The notes under the pieces are model-generated. The model had not been told where the DNA came from. It worked only from the letters and a program-made list of their open reading frames with translations, and made no database searches. A program made the translations under genes and the position numbers. A stretch of 64,000 bases of DNA from Pogonophryne albipinna. Its lineage: Eukaryota; Chordata; Actinopteri; Perciformes; Artedidraconidae. This document shows positions 54,081 to 64,000 of the stretch, in pieces (position 1 is the first letter of the stretch; each line of letters opens with the position of its first letter). The stretch spans positions 1-64,000 of the forward strand of contig JAPTMU010000063.1 in assembly GCA_028583405.1 (NCBI GenBank), read 5' to 3'.

Positions 54081-55125
54081 TGCTGCCGTCTTTTTTTCAT
54101 TACGTTGCTGTCTCCGTAGCCGTTGTTACGCAGTGGAACGGACTAACTTTTTTTCAGCGAAAACAATGCGACCCTTTTTAAATAAAAAAACTCATCATGA
54201 GTCAAGTTGTTGGGTTATTAAGTAGAGTCTGTATCCCAAGCTTTGACTTATTTGTTTCATATTTGAATATAATGATCATGTAAGTGTTATGAATTAGCAG
54301 TAAGGATATAAGATTTATATCATTTTATCGAACAATGCTAGCAAATATGAACTAATGCCTGTAGTATTATCGCCTGTAGCAGAATAATAAGGTGTGTGGT
54401 GCTGAATACTGTCAGTCAGTGTGTTTTGTGGGTTTATCACAAGTGGATTTAATAATATTTTATGTTTTTTAAATGCAAGTTTTAGAATGTAAACAAATAT
54501 TTACTCAAATGCATCACTTATTGGACATAGCCGACACAAAGTATAGTTGCAGTGAAGTGTGTCTGTGTTTTCAGAACAAGCAAAGTAAATGGAATCTTTT
54601 TATTTATTTTCACTTGGAAGTCCCTTTTTCTGTCCAAGTGTGCAACATTCACATTCATTCTTAATCCCATTGTAGTTCGGCAAAGGTCATCTTCAAGATT
54701 TGCTTTATTTCATTAACCTTTATTTATCTGACAATTGAATCGAAGAGCTGGAGACTTTTGTTGATCCCTGAGGGGATTCAGATGTCACGCAGCAGGCAGG
54801 ACGCTGTGATCCAAATGTCAACCAGTCACCTTGTTCTTTTGTAACATACAATATAAGAGGATTATGTCTTTAAAATTGAACATACATATTGCATTAAAAA
54901 CATGACAAATGTCCCACAACTTTTGTTTAAGCTTTTAAGAAATGTTTCTTTGAATAAACTCAAGAGAACAACAAAGAGTTGAACAAAGAATGAGCAATGG
55001 GCAAAAAAAGTCACATTTTGAATAAAAACCATGAATTCAGTTAATTCTGCCTAGATACATTATAATATAGCAATACATTATTTTTACAAATATTAATAAA
55101 TATGCTTGCCCATTTAAGGGTCATA
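54081..55125. other. Intron sequence, nothing recognised
   Basis: AT-rich, no exon seen. Confidence 0.45.
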
Positions 55126-55811
55126 AGGCGCTTTCACACCAAGTACTTTGCCGTACTTAGTTCATCACAACTTAGTTCATCAGAACTCTTTAGTTCTGAT
55201 GAACTAAGTACAGATCGCGTTCACACCGGAATAAGTTCCCTGGGGGAGGATTAGGCAAATGAAGCCGCTGACGTCACTTCTTCTTCTGCTTTGGGTTTAC
55301 TGGCAGGCCGCAAACCACTTCACGGCGTATACTGCCACCCGAAGTCCCCGGCCGGAAGTCCCCGGAGTTGGGGACTGGCTTCAGTAGAAGCTGCTGGGAC
55401 TCCCAGCAGCTTCTACTGAAGCCTTCCGAGTAAATCGCCAGAATGTCGACACCTCCTCATCTCCACCGCTCCCACGTTTTCTTTTGTGTTGCCATAAGTT
55501 AGTCGCTCTGCGTTTGTGCGCTGGGTTAATTCTAATGCTAATAATGCTAATGCGAGGAAAATAAAATGGCGGCTTCACAAAACTTTTTGGGAGTTTTACG
55601 GGGCGTGGTGCAATCCGCCCAGCCAATAAGAAATGGGAACCTTTTTCTCCCACGAAAGTACCTGCTCTCTAGCAGGGACTGAAAAGGGGGTGAAAAGGTT
55701 CTCATGAACTCATTTTAGTTCCGGATTTTTTTGGTGTGAACCCGTGTGAACGCACATTTTCGGAACTATATCGGAACTAAAGTCGTAAAATTACTCCGGT
55801 GTGAAAGCGCT
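55126..55811. mobile_element. TTCACACC MITE, third locus, 686 bp
   Basis: Left ATAAGGCGCTTTCACACCAA, right TTACTCCGGTGTGAAAGCGC. It has the 47-bp palindrome (55377-55423) and GCCGCTGACGTCACTTC. No transposase. Confidence 0.85.
55377..55423. repeat. 47-bp perfect palindrome, second occurrence
   Basis: Identical to 44348-44394. Confidence 0.9.
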
Positions 55812-56381
<570 letters not shown>

Positions 56382-56613
56382 CAAAGAGTATTAGGCAGTA
56401 ATTTAGTGAATTTAGTGAATTTAGTGAATTAATCGAAGCGCTTCTGGTTCTGTTAGGATTTATTGATTCTGTCCCACACACACACTCCAGCTCTCGGACC
56501 CCCACAGTTACGGCCAGAAAATCTGCTGGCTCCGACTTTTCTCTTCATCCAACGAGTACATTTGATTCAGTCTCTAAACTGGAGTGTGTGAGTAAGTGTG
56601 TGTGTGTCAGTAC

Positions 56614-56936
56614 TAGGGCTGCTCGATTATGGCAAAAATCATAATCTCGATTATTTGGGTCAATAATTGTAATTGCGATTATTAAATGTGATTATTCATT
56701 GACTTTGAAAACATCCATTTATTGGAGAAAAGAAATGTGAACATTATGTTTTTAACAGTTGATTACCCTGAACTTTATAATTCAACTGAAAATCCAATAA
56801 AAAAAAAATATAAAAAAAAAAAAAAGTAATAATAATAATGAAAAAATAATCGTTTTATTTCGATTACGTTGTTTTCGTAATCGTTGCAAGCCATAATCAT
56901 AATCGCGATTAAAATACGATTAATTGAGCAGCCCTA
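56614..56936. mobile_element. hAT-like MITE (TAGGGCTGCTCGATTATGG ends), 323 bp
   Basis: Inverted ends TAGGGCTGCTCGATTA and TTAATTGAGCAGCCCTA. The duplication GTCAGTAC is perfect at 56606-56613 and 56937-56944. Confidence 0.92.
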
Positions 56937-57171
56937 GTCAGTACTACTGTATTGTGTCTATGCTGGTAAAAAGACTGACTGGATTCTGTCCGCTAATTTC
57001 CATGCATCTGTAATTTTATGCTTTTGTATGCCTTTTTTTGTCTGTGTGCGTCAATTCAAGTATTTCACTGTGTGTGGATGAAGATTTGTTGCAGAGTGTG
57101 TCACAGTTTAGATATACTTTAACGCTGGCAGTGTGGTTTTGGGAAAGAGCTCATTTTAAACGAGGTGGTTA

Positions 57172-57275
57172 CCTATTAAAAAGAACATATTCTGCTCATT
57201 TTCAGGTTCATATTAGAATTGTGTGCCTCTACTGTGACATGTTTCCATACTTTAATGTTCAAAAAGGTCTCTATT
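57172..57275 (+). repeat. Family A dispersed repeat, copy 7 (partial)
   Basis: CTGCTCATTTTCAGGTTCAT through CTTTAATGTTCAAAAAGG, then truncated. Confidence 0.75.
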
Positions 57276-57529
57276 CTTTCTCTTTTAAAAGAACACCTAT
57301 TCATTTTTGTAATCATTATTCTTGGAAGGTTTTAAAGAAACGTAACTACCTAAAAAAATCCATCCTTAGCCCAAGGTATGCCTCCCCAATAATATATAGT
57401 GTTTACGGTCCTTATTCAGATGTATAAATAAACCATTATACTGTAAGGAAAGACATTAGAGCTTTTCAAATTTCTGGAGTATTTAGTTAATGCACGATAG
57501 ACCTGCATGATAAACTGCACTTGCTTTAA

Positions 57530-58008
57530 AGTGGACCCATCATGCTATATTTGAATAATATATTGTAGGGTCATACCTATATAAAACATGTCTGTGAAGT
57601 TTTTTTTTCAAAATACCAAACAGATCCTGCATTTTAGCCATGCCTCATTTCGCTCTATTTGCTCTTTTCCAGCCCTGTTTTTGCAAGGGCTGATTCTGCT
57701 TTTGTGGCAGACTACAGCGCCACTTACAGGCCTGGCATATGTACTACAGTGTCTCCAGCGCTTTCGAACGGTCTCTCATTCCCCTGATAGGTGGAGAGTT
57801 GCCCATATAGGCGGAGCACCCCTTTTCTGACGTCAGAACAATTCAAATTATAATCAGCTCCGTTGCAGCCCTGTTTTTAGAGATTTGGGTATGGAGGAAA
57901 AGAGAGAGAGTTATGTTTTCTGACACTTGGTGAGTTCCCTGACACACTGGGGACACATATTCATGTATAAAAGACGCACAAAAGTGCATTTTGCATGATA
58001 GGTCCCCT
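57530..58008. mobile_element. TTAA element (AGTGGACCCATCATGC end), 479 bp
   Basis: The left AGTGGACCCATCATGC pairs with GCATGATAGGTCCCCT on the right. TTAA flanks at 57526-57529 and 58009-58012. A third TTAA family, distinct from those at 22502 and 37172. Confidence 0.88.
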
Positions 58009-58439
58009 TTAAATGAGCCTCTGTCCACACGAACAACTGAGGGGAGAGGACACAACTGTACAACAGATGTTTCCATGAGAATGTTATTCATCGCTCATGT
58101 TTCTACAACAAGAAGGAGATAGATGCTGACAGTAGAACATTGTAAAATTACCTGAAGGCAACACGATCTGAACTGATGCTCATATTCAGCATGTTTTCTT
58201 GCATGATAACCACAGAAAATAGGCCATGAGTGAAGACATGTTTATCATGCTATCCAAAGCCACATGGACTGAATGCACTTTTAAACCTGCATAATTAAAA
58301 GTGCATCATGGACAAAGCCTCTGTGATCCCCCTCTGTATAATGTGTGCTACACAGGGCATACAGTATGATCTCTGCTGCTATCATACTGCAGCACTATCT
58401 GTTCCTACAGTGAAACACCTCAAGAACCAGTGCATTGTG

Positions 58440-59241
58440 GGTGTTAGAGCCATTTTCTGTGTTGACAATGAGTGTATTATTTTCTTATTAATTTAGATCT
58501 TAATATATTCTTTCCATTTATGTATTAGTACCGAATTAAATATTCGGAGAAAACTTTGATTTACTGCGAGCCACACCTGTGATATAAGGAAGGGGTGGGA
58601 CTGAGCGTGAGGAGGAAATTGTCTCCAGCAATGAACGGGGAATCGGAACAGTCTTTGACCTCACGTTACACTGATCATTTTGTTTGTTTAAATATATGGA
58701 AGCAAATAAATCGGCCGAGGAAGGCAAAGAAATCAGCGCCTACAGAGCTTTATTTGGATGGTTTTTAACGTGTGAGTCAAGAAGCGGATCCCTGTTGACG
58801 TGGCACAGTTTTTAGATATCGTACAAGAATGGGCCACGACATAGTCAAAGACTCCGGACCGCTGGAATAACTGATGTTAAAGACGCATCGCTGACTGGAA
58901 ACCCGGTTTTTGTGAATGGAAGAAGGATACTCCGTGGACAGAGCGTAAGGATTGCGCAACGATCAGCTGTTGAGCCATGCGGAGGGCCGCGAGTAAACAA
59001 AGGACGGATCAAGAACAGTGAGTAAATGGACTAATATTAGGAATGAGATGAACTCTTAAGCCAGAAGAAAGACATTAAACATGATCGGGATGTGGATATA
59101 TGTTGGATGCCTGCCAAGATAAAAGGAAACGGAATGGAGCAGAGAGAAATGTTTGTGACGACGCAATGTTTGGATTAAAGTGCGAATTGAACGATCAAAA
59201 GAATTGATAAAGTGTTATCCAAAGGACAAGGAAATGATGTC
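58440..59241 (+). promoter_or_regulatory. Probable 5' LTR and leader of BEL/Pao element
   Basis: By position this should hold the 5' LTR and untranslated leader. GATATAAGG near 58580 could be a TATA box and AATAAA near 58706 a polyadenylation signal, giving a plausible U3-R-U5 order. The LTR cannot be delimited because the 3' LTR is outside the window, and I could not assign a tRNA primer site. Confidence 0.4.
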
Positions 59242-59601
59242 ATGATGGCTGAAGAACCTGATAAAATAGACAATGAGTTAAAAACTCTCAGTGCGAAGCG
59301 CAGAGGGAAACTGGGCGCATGCACGCGCAAACTGAATGAACTCAAACCACTGCTTGCTGATAGTGGAAATAGTGAAAGGGTGTTACGAGGTGTGGAACAA
59401 TTAAAAGTGACTCTGGATGAATTTAAAGATGCTCATGCTGCTGTCCAAATGCTCTTACCTTCTGAAATAAAGGAAAATGAGACGTTGGACTGGTATGAGC
59501 CCAAAATGGAAACATTTGAGAATTTCCTAAAGGAAGTGGATTCATGGAACACTTTTCCACCAGACCCTCAGATGCTTATTAATCCTCATGATAGTATCTC
59601 C
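59242..59601 (+). pseudogene. BEL/Pao gag N-terminus, interrupted
   Basis: Starts at the double ATG at 59242-59247, preferred because the longer frame to 59212 opens with GTG. The segment encodes a lysine/glutamate-rich helical region (EEPDKIDNELKTLSAKRRGK near its start; DWYEPKMETFENFLKEVDSW near its end), typical coiled-coil gag leader in BEL/Pao elements. It ends at the 8-bp duplication GTATCTCC, where the hAT element begins. Codon phase at this point is exact: base 59601 closes a codon, and the frame resumes in phase at 61953 after the second duplication. The insertion therefore disrupts the gene but left no other change. The product of this half alone would be a truncated gag. Confidence 0.8.
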
Positions 59602-61944
59602 CAGAGGTGGGACCAAGTCATTGTTTTGCAAGTCCGAGTCAAGTCTCAAGTCTTTGCGCTCAAGTCCGAGTCAAGTCTCAAGTCTTTGCGCTCAAGTCCG
59701 AGTCAAGTCTCAAGTCAGGATGGGCAAGTTCAAGTCAAGTCCAAGTCCTAAACTTTGACAAAACGAGTCATAAACAAGTCATTATGTGCTTTTCACCAAA
59801 TGTAATGACATCGATCAACAGAATAATACTTAATAATCAAACTGCTCTTTATTAGTCACATTAGTCATTTAATAATCCATTTTCTCTCTGCTGGTAAAGT
59901 AACATGTTTTTTTCTATTTTAAGAGGGAACAGTAAGGTAAGGCTACCGTGACGGTTTGATTCAGAAGGAGTTTAATGTATAAGATCCCTGATGTTGAGGT
60001 GACCAGAATGTTTATTTCCACTATGTACATCATGTTATAAGGGACCCACAATCTATCTTTATGCAAGGGATAATGTGCAGCCAGGCGTCTCTATGGGGAA
60101 AAGAACACCTGAATCTAGATCCCTCTGCAGGTGGTACTTTGAGTATATTTTTATGCTAATACTTTTCTACTTTTACTTGTAACATTTTGAATGCAGGACT
60201 TTTTATTGTACAGGGTTCCTGCAGGTTTCGCCAACTCAAATGTAAGACTTTTTAACACCTTTTTAAGACCACGTTGAATAGAATTTAAGACCTATTTCAC
60301 GGCAATAAAGTATGAAGGAAAATTGATATGAAAGAAGAAATACGTCCCATAATCACTTACAAAGTAAATGTATTCATGTTCAACATAAGAACAATGACTG
60401 AACATAACAGCATAACAGTACAGAACTGTGTTAGCGTGTTAGACAAAAAGTGTGTATGTGTGTGTGTCTGTGTGTGCTTGAGTGTGTGTGTGTGTGTTAG
60501 GGCTGTGCAAGTAATCATATTTTAATCGCAATTACGATTTTGGCCTGCCACAATTACGAAAACAACATAATCGAAAAAAACGATTATTTTGCTTTGCTAG
60601 GTTGTGACAGTGCACTACAACATATTTGATCTAATTAATTTTTTACTAATGTATCATTTATTTAATTAATTTTTGTATTGGTTTTTCAGTTGAATTATAC
60701 GTTCAGGGTAATCAACAGTTAAAAAGATACTGTTCAAATTATTATTTGTTTTAAAGTTCAATCAATGGATGTTTTCAAAGTCAATGAATAATCGTATTTA
60801 ATAATCATGATATTAATTATTGACCAACATAATCTTGATTATTGCCATAATCGAGCAGCCCTAGTGTGTGTGTGTGTGTGTCTATATTCAGAGCTCTGCT
60901 GCCTTGGCTACACTATTTCATTGTTGCTGTTGTATGATTAGTGTTTAGCTACGGTATTTAGCGTCCACAGCACCTCTGCTTTTAGGGTTGACGTAGACCC
61001 AAACTTCGCCCGGAGGTCCCCCGGTGTTGTTGCGGGAGCTGCTGCTAGCTAACGCTCCACTAGCTGCTGCTGCACTAGCTAACGCTGCATTAGCAAAACA
61101 AACGCTAATTTCTTTTACAAAAGGTGCAGCGGGCTTCAAACACGTTCTCTCCACTGGTTTAAACCAAGCACTAAATTAGATGTTTTCCAACCAAATACAG
61201 TTGAACTTACACTTCCCCATATTCATTTGTAGGCTAAATAGATTCGAAGATAGGCTAAGGCTAAATGAGCTGAAGCTTGGTTGCTAGGTTACTAGCTGGG
61301 TGTTCTCCAATAAGGGGCCGGGGGAAACAAAGTTAGTGATTACTGGTTCCATGTTGATTTAATTCAATACAAATTGTTGGGGGGAACTGAAAGGCTATTA
61401 CCGTACTGGTTACTTTGCAGCCCGGACATTTCCCCCAAAACACATTTAGACGCTATCGCAACACAGAAGTACCTTTCAAATGCGCTTGCATTTAAATCCG
61501 GCTCCCCGTCTTCCCGTCGCTCTGTGCAGCTGGCCTGTACCACTACACATGCTGTTCCCCCCACCCTTCTTTCACATAATGGTATGATCCTAGTGTGTCC
61601 TCGCATATGATTGGCCGCATGGTGGCCCAGCTAAATAAAGACCCGCCCCTGCCTGCAAGAATTCTCAGCAAGAGTAGGAGCGGCTGAAGATGCTGCTTTC
61701 CCCGACGGGAGTCTGCTCTTCTAGCGGCAGCTCGCGATCGGCGTGTTGGAGACCTCTGAATTAAAGTATCAAGTCACCTCAAGTCAGAAGGCTCAAGTCC
61801 AAGTCAAGTCCCGAGTCATTGGTGTTCAAGTCCAAGTCGAGTCGCAAGTGTTTTGTGATGTTGTCAAGTCGAGTCTCAAGTCATCAAATTTGTGACTCGA
61901 TTCTGACTCGAGTCCAAGTCATGTGACTCGAGTCCACACCTCTG
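59602..61944. mobile_element. hAT element (CAGAGGTGGGACCAAGTC end), 2343 bp
   Basis: Left CAGAGGTGGGACCAAGTCA, right GAGTCCACACCTCTG. The duplication GTATCTCC is perfect at 59594-59601 and 61945-61952. Both subterminal zones have arrays of AAGTCNAGTCTCAAGTC, as in the hAT at 21153-22957, so the two belong together. The interior includes TTTTTAACACCTTTTTAAGA-type sequence near 60250, a nested MITE at 60498-60863, and a minus-strand frame at 60945-61154 without a known domain. No catalytic transposase is seen. Confidence 0.93.
60498..60863. mobile_element. hAT-like MITE (TAGGGCTG family), 366 bp, inside a GT array
   Basis: Ends TAGGGCTGTGCAAGTAATC and ATAATCGAGCAGCCCTA. Flanked by GTGTGTGT at 60490-60497 and 60864-60871, so it landed in a short GT repeat. 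Same family as 56614-56936. Confidence 0.88.
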
Positions 61945-61952
61945 GTATCTCC

Positions 61953-64000
61953 AATGTAGACCATGAGTCTAGGACATCAAAATGTTCAAAACAAACGAGA
62001 CAATCTGCAACTTCAATAGCCTCAGCTCATCTTAAAGTAGCCACGGAGAAAGCTGCATTACAAGCACGGATGTCCACATTAAAACAGAAACAGGCATTGG
62101 AAATGAAGAAAAACAGATTACAAGCTGAATTGGAGAGAATGGAACTGGAGGAGCATATAGCCGAATCTGAAGCCAAATTAAAGGTGTTTGACAGTTTTTA
62201 TGTGGGCCCTGAAAGACATTCTACAGTACAGGAAAGAGATGGAATGAATGAATATTTGACAAGCCACATTGCTAAAACATCACTTCACAGCCAACCCAGA
62301 GCTCAAATACATGCACTTGCATTAGACCCCTCTGAACCAGCTCCACTGTTGGGCCCGAGAACATCAGAGCCACCAAGGAGTGAAAGTTCTGAGGAATCAG
62401 ACTCTAGTAGTCATAGTAGAGATTTGGTAACTGTGATCCAGAGGCAAAATGATATTGCAGATTTACTAATGTTACATCAGAAACAATCCTCACTTCCCTC
62501 CAGACAAATACCTGTATTTGATGGTGACCCTTTAAGTTTCCAAACATTCATGCGAGCATTTAAACATGGCATTGAGAATAAAACTAGTTGTGATGATGAT
62601 AGACTTTATTACCTTGAACAATACACTAGTGGCCAACCTAGGGAACTGGTGAGGAGCTGTTTTCACATGGAACCAGAGAGAGGTTACGCTGAGGCACGAA
62701 GACTTCTGAAAGTTCACTTTGGAGATGGATTGAAAATTGCAAATGCCTACATGGAGAAAGCTCTCAACTGGAGCATGATTAAACCTGATGATGGAAAAGC
62801 ATTACATGCCTATGCCCTTTACCTGAGAGGATGCTGCAATGCTATGAAGGAACTAAAAAGCATGGAAGAACTGGATCTTGTATCTACTTTAAAGCTCATT
62901 GTGTCAAAACTGCAATACAAGCTGAAGGAAAAGTGGAGAAATACAGCATTCGAGCTTCTGGAACGAAACCAAAGAAGGACCACATTCTCTGATCTTGTTG
63001 TGTTTATAGAAAAGCAAGCCAGCATTCTGCAAGATCCCCTCTTTGGTGATATTCATGATGTTATGCCATCCCAGAGAGCCATCCCAAAAGCTACTACATC
63101 CTACTCCAAACAGCAAATCAACCAACGAGGTAAAAGTAGTAGCTTTGCCATGGCAATAGAAACGAGGAACTGTAACACTGCAAGTCCAAAAAGCTATCAA
63201 CGACCCGAAAGCCTGGTTACAAATAGGTGGGATGGTAATTGTTGCATTTGCAAGAAAGGCAAGCACTCGCTGAATGAATGTGAAATGTTAAAGCTGCAAC
63301 CACGTGATGTAAAGGTGAAACTATTGAAGGAAAAAGGCATATGCTTTGGATGTCTAACCAGGGGACACATGAGCAAAGCGTGTAGGAAAAGGAGTACATG
63401 CCTACACTGCCAAGGAAGGCACCCTAGCATTCTACACATCGATAAACCAGCAGAGAATGAAAACGACCACATGACTAATTGGACTAAACGATCAGTCAGT
63501 GGAACTCCTGTCGTTCTGGATAAAGAAGAGGACATCGGGGCTGGAAAAGATTGCAAACTGTCAATAGTACCAGTACAGATAAAGGCTTCCAAAGGCAGCA
63601 CAACTATACAAACATATGCCTTTCTAGATCCTGGCAGCACATCAACCTTTTGCACAGAAAAGCTGATGCGACGGCTGAATACAACAGGACGGAAGACTAC
63701 AGTTCTCCTGCAAACGATGGGTCAAAAGAAACCAGTGGATAGTTATGAAATAACTGGACTACAAGTGGGTGATTTGGATGGGAATAACTTTATTGATCTG
63801 CAGAAGACATACACACAAACAAAGATACCAGTGACAAAGAGAAACCTTTTCTCTCAAAAGGATCTCAACAGGTGGCATTACTTGAAGGAAATACAACTAC
63901 AAGAAATTGATGCGGACGTGGAACTCTTAATCGGAGTAGATGTCCCAAAGGCAATGGAGCCCTGGCAAATCATAAATAGCCAAGGTAATGGTCCTTATAC
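61953..64000 (+). CDS. BEL/Pao gag C-terminus, zinc knuckles and aspartic protease (partial, open to window edge)
   Basis: The frame is open from the hAT duplication to the end of the window (682 codons) without a stop. It has a helical lysine-rich segment (about 62040-62190), a DUF1759-like gag core (from IPVFDGDPLSFQTFMRAFKH near 62510 to about 63050), and three cysteine-histidine knuckles: CCICKKGKHSLNEC (about 63240), CFGCLTRGHMSKAC (about 63345) and CLHCQGRH (about 63400). The protease follows with active site FLDPGSTS at about 63620. D-x-G-S replaces the retroviral DTG, as is normal in this family. The gag packages RNA, the knuckles bind it and the protease cuts the polyprotein. The lack of stops indicates recent activity of the source element. 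The 3' end is outside the window. Confidence 0.88.

Larger units (their letters stand above)
58550..64000 (+). mobile_element. BEL/Pao LTR retrotransposon, 5' half, split by a hAT element
   Basis: A plus-strand element running off the right edge. Identified by a gag with a DUF1759-like core, a cluster of zinc knuckles and a DUF1758-like aspartic protease, the order seen in BEL/Pao polyproteins. Reverse transcriptase, RNase H and integrase would lie beyond 64000. The only lesion visible is the hAT insertion at 59602-61944. It lies in the same direction as kcnab1 transcription. Confidence 0.88.

Overview
This window is vertebrate nuclear DNA, almost certainly from a teleost fish. It has long (AC)n/(GT)n arrays, an L2 LINE with a (TGTAA)n tail, a Tc1/mariner 3' end, many hAT and TTAA-type miniature elements, a BEL/Pao retrotransposon and intron-sized non-coding stretches. 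There is no bacterial gene organisation. Almost every long open frame in the dinucleotide arrays is an artefact of repeat translation.

Only one host protein-coding exon is convincing: positions 30862-31073 (+) encode the 70-residue alternative N-terminus of the voltage-gated potassium channel beta-1 subunit (kcnab1, Kv-beta1.1 type). It ends at a good splice donor. Everything downstream (31074-64000) is therefore most simply the long first intron of that transcript, and everything upstream (1-29.9 kb) is the 5' flank of the gene.

Layout. 1-3 kb: GT arrays with a dispersed GTGGGGAC/TTAGGG repeat, then a copy of a repeat I call family A. 3.1-6.6 kb (-): a decayed LINE with a restriction-like endonuclease, sitting inside an (AC)n tract. 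7.4-9.2 kb: hAT-type elements. 10-21 kb: AC arrays, family A copies, a 398-bp TIR element, a Tc1 end and a 5'-truncated L2. 20.9-23.0 kb: a three-level nest (family A > hAT with BED finger exon > TTAA element). 23.5-29.9 kb: a pair of ~1-kb inverted arms enclosing a near-complete LINE whose frame breaks lie at homopolymers. 29.9-31.1 kb: presumed 5' UTR and exon 1 of kcnab1.

32.3-33.4 kb: a TTAA element inside family A. 35.0-36.6 kb: a recent 783-bp tandem duplication. 36.9-37.7 kb: a TTAA element inside another repeat. 40.2-41.2 kb: inverted minisatellite arms with a TGACGTCA cluster. 42-58 kb: hAT elements with intact 8-bp target duplications, three loci of a 'TTCACACC' MITE and more GT arrays. 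58.5-64 kb (+): a BEL/Pao retrotransposon (gag, zinc knuckles, aspartic protease) split by a hAT element that itself carries another hAT-like MITE.

The genes do not form a pathway. The window is a record of successive transposition around and inside one neuronal ion-channel gene. All family assignments come from reading motifs, terminal repeats and target duplications by eye; no database search was possible.
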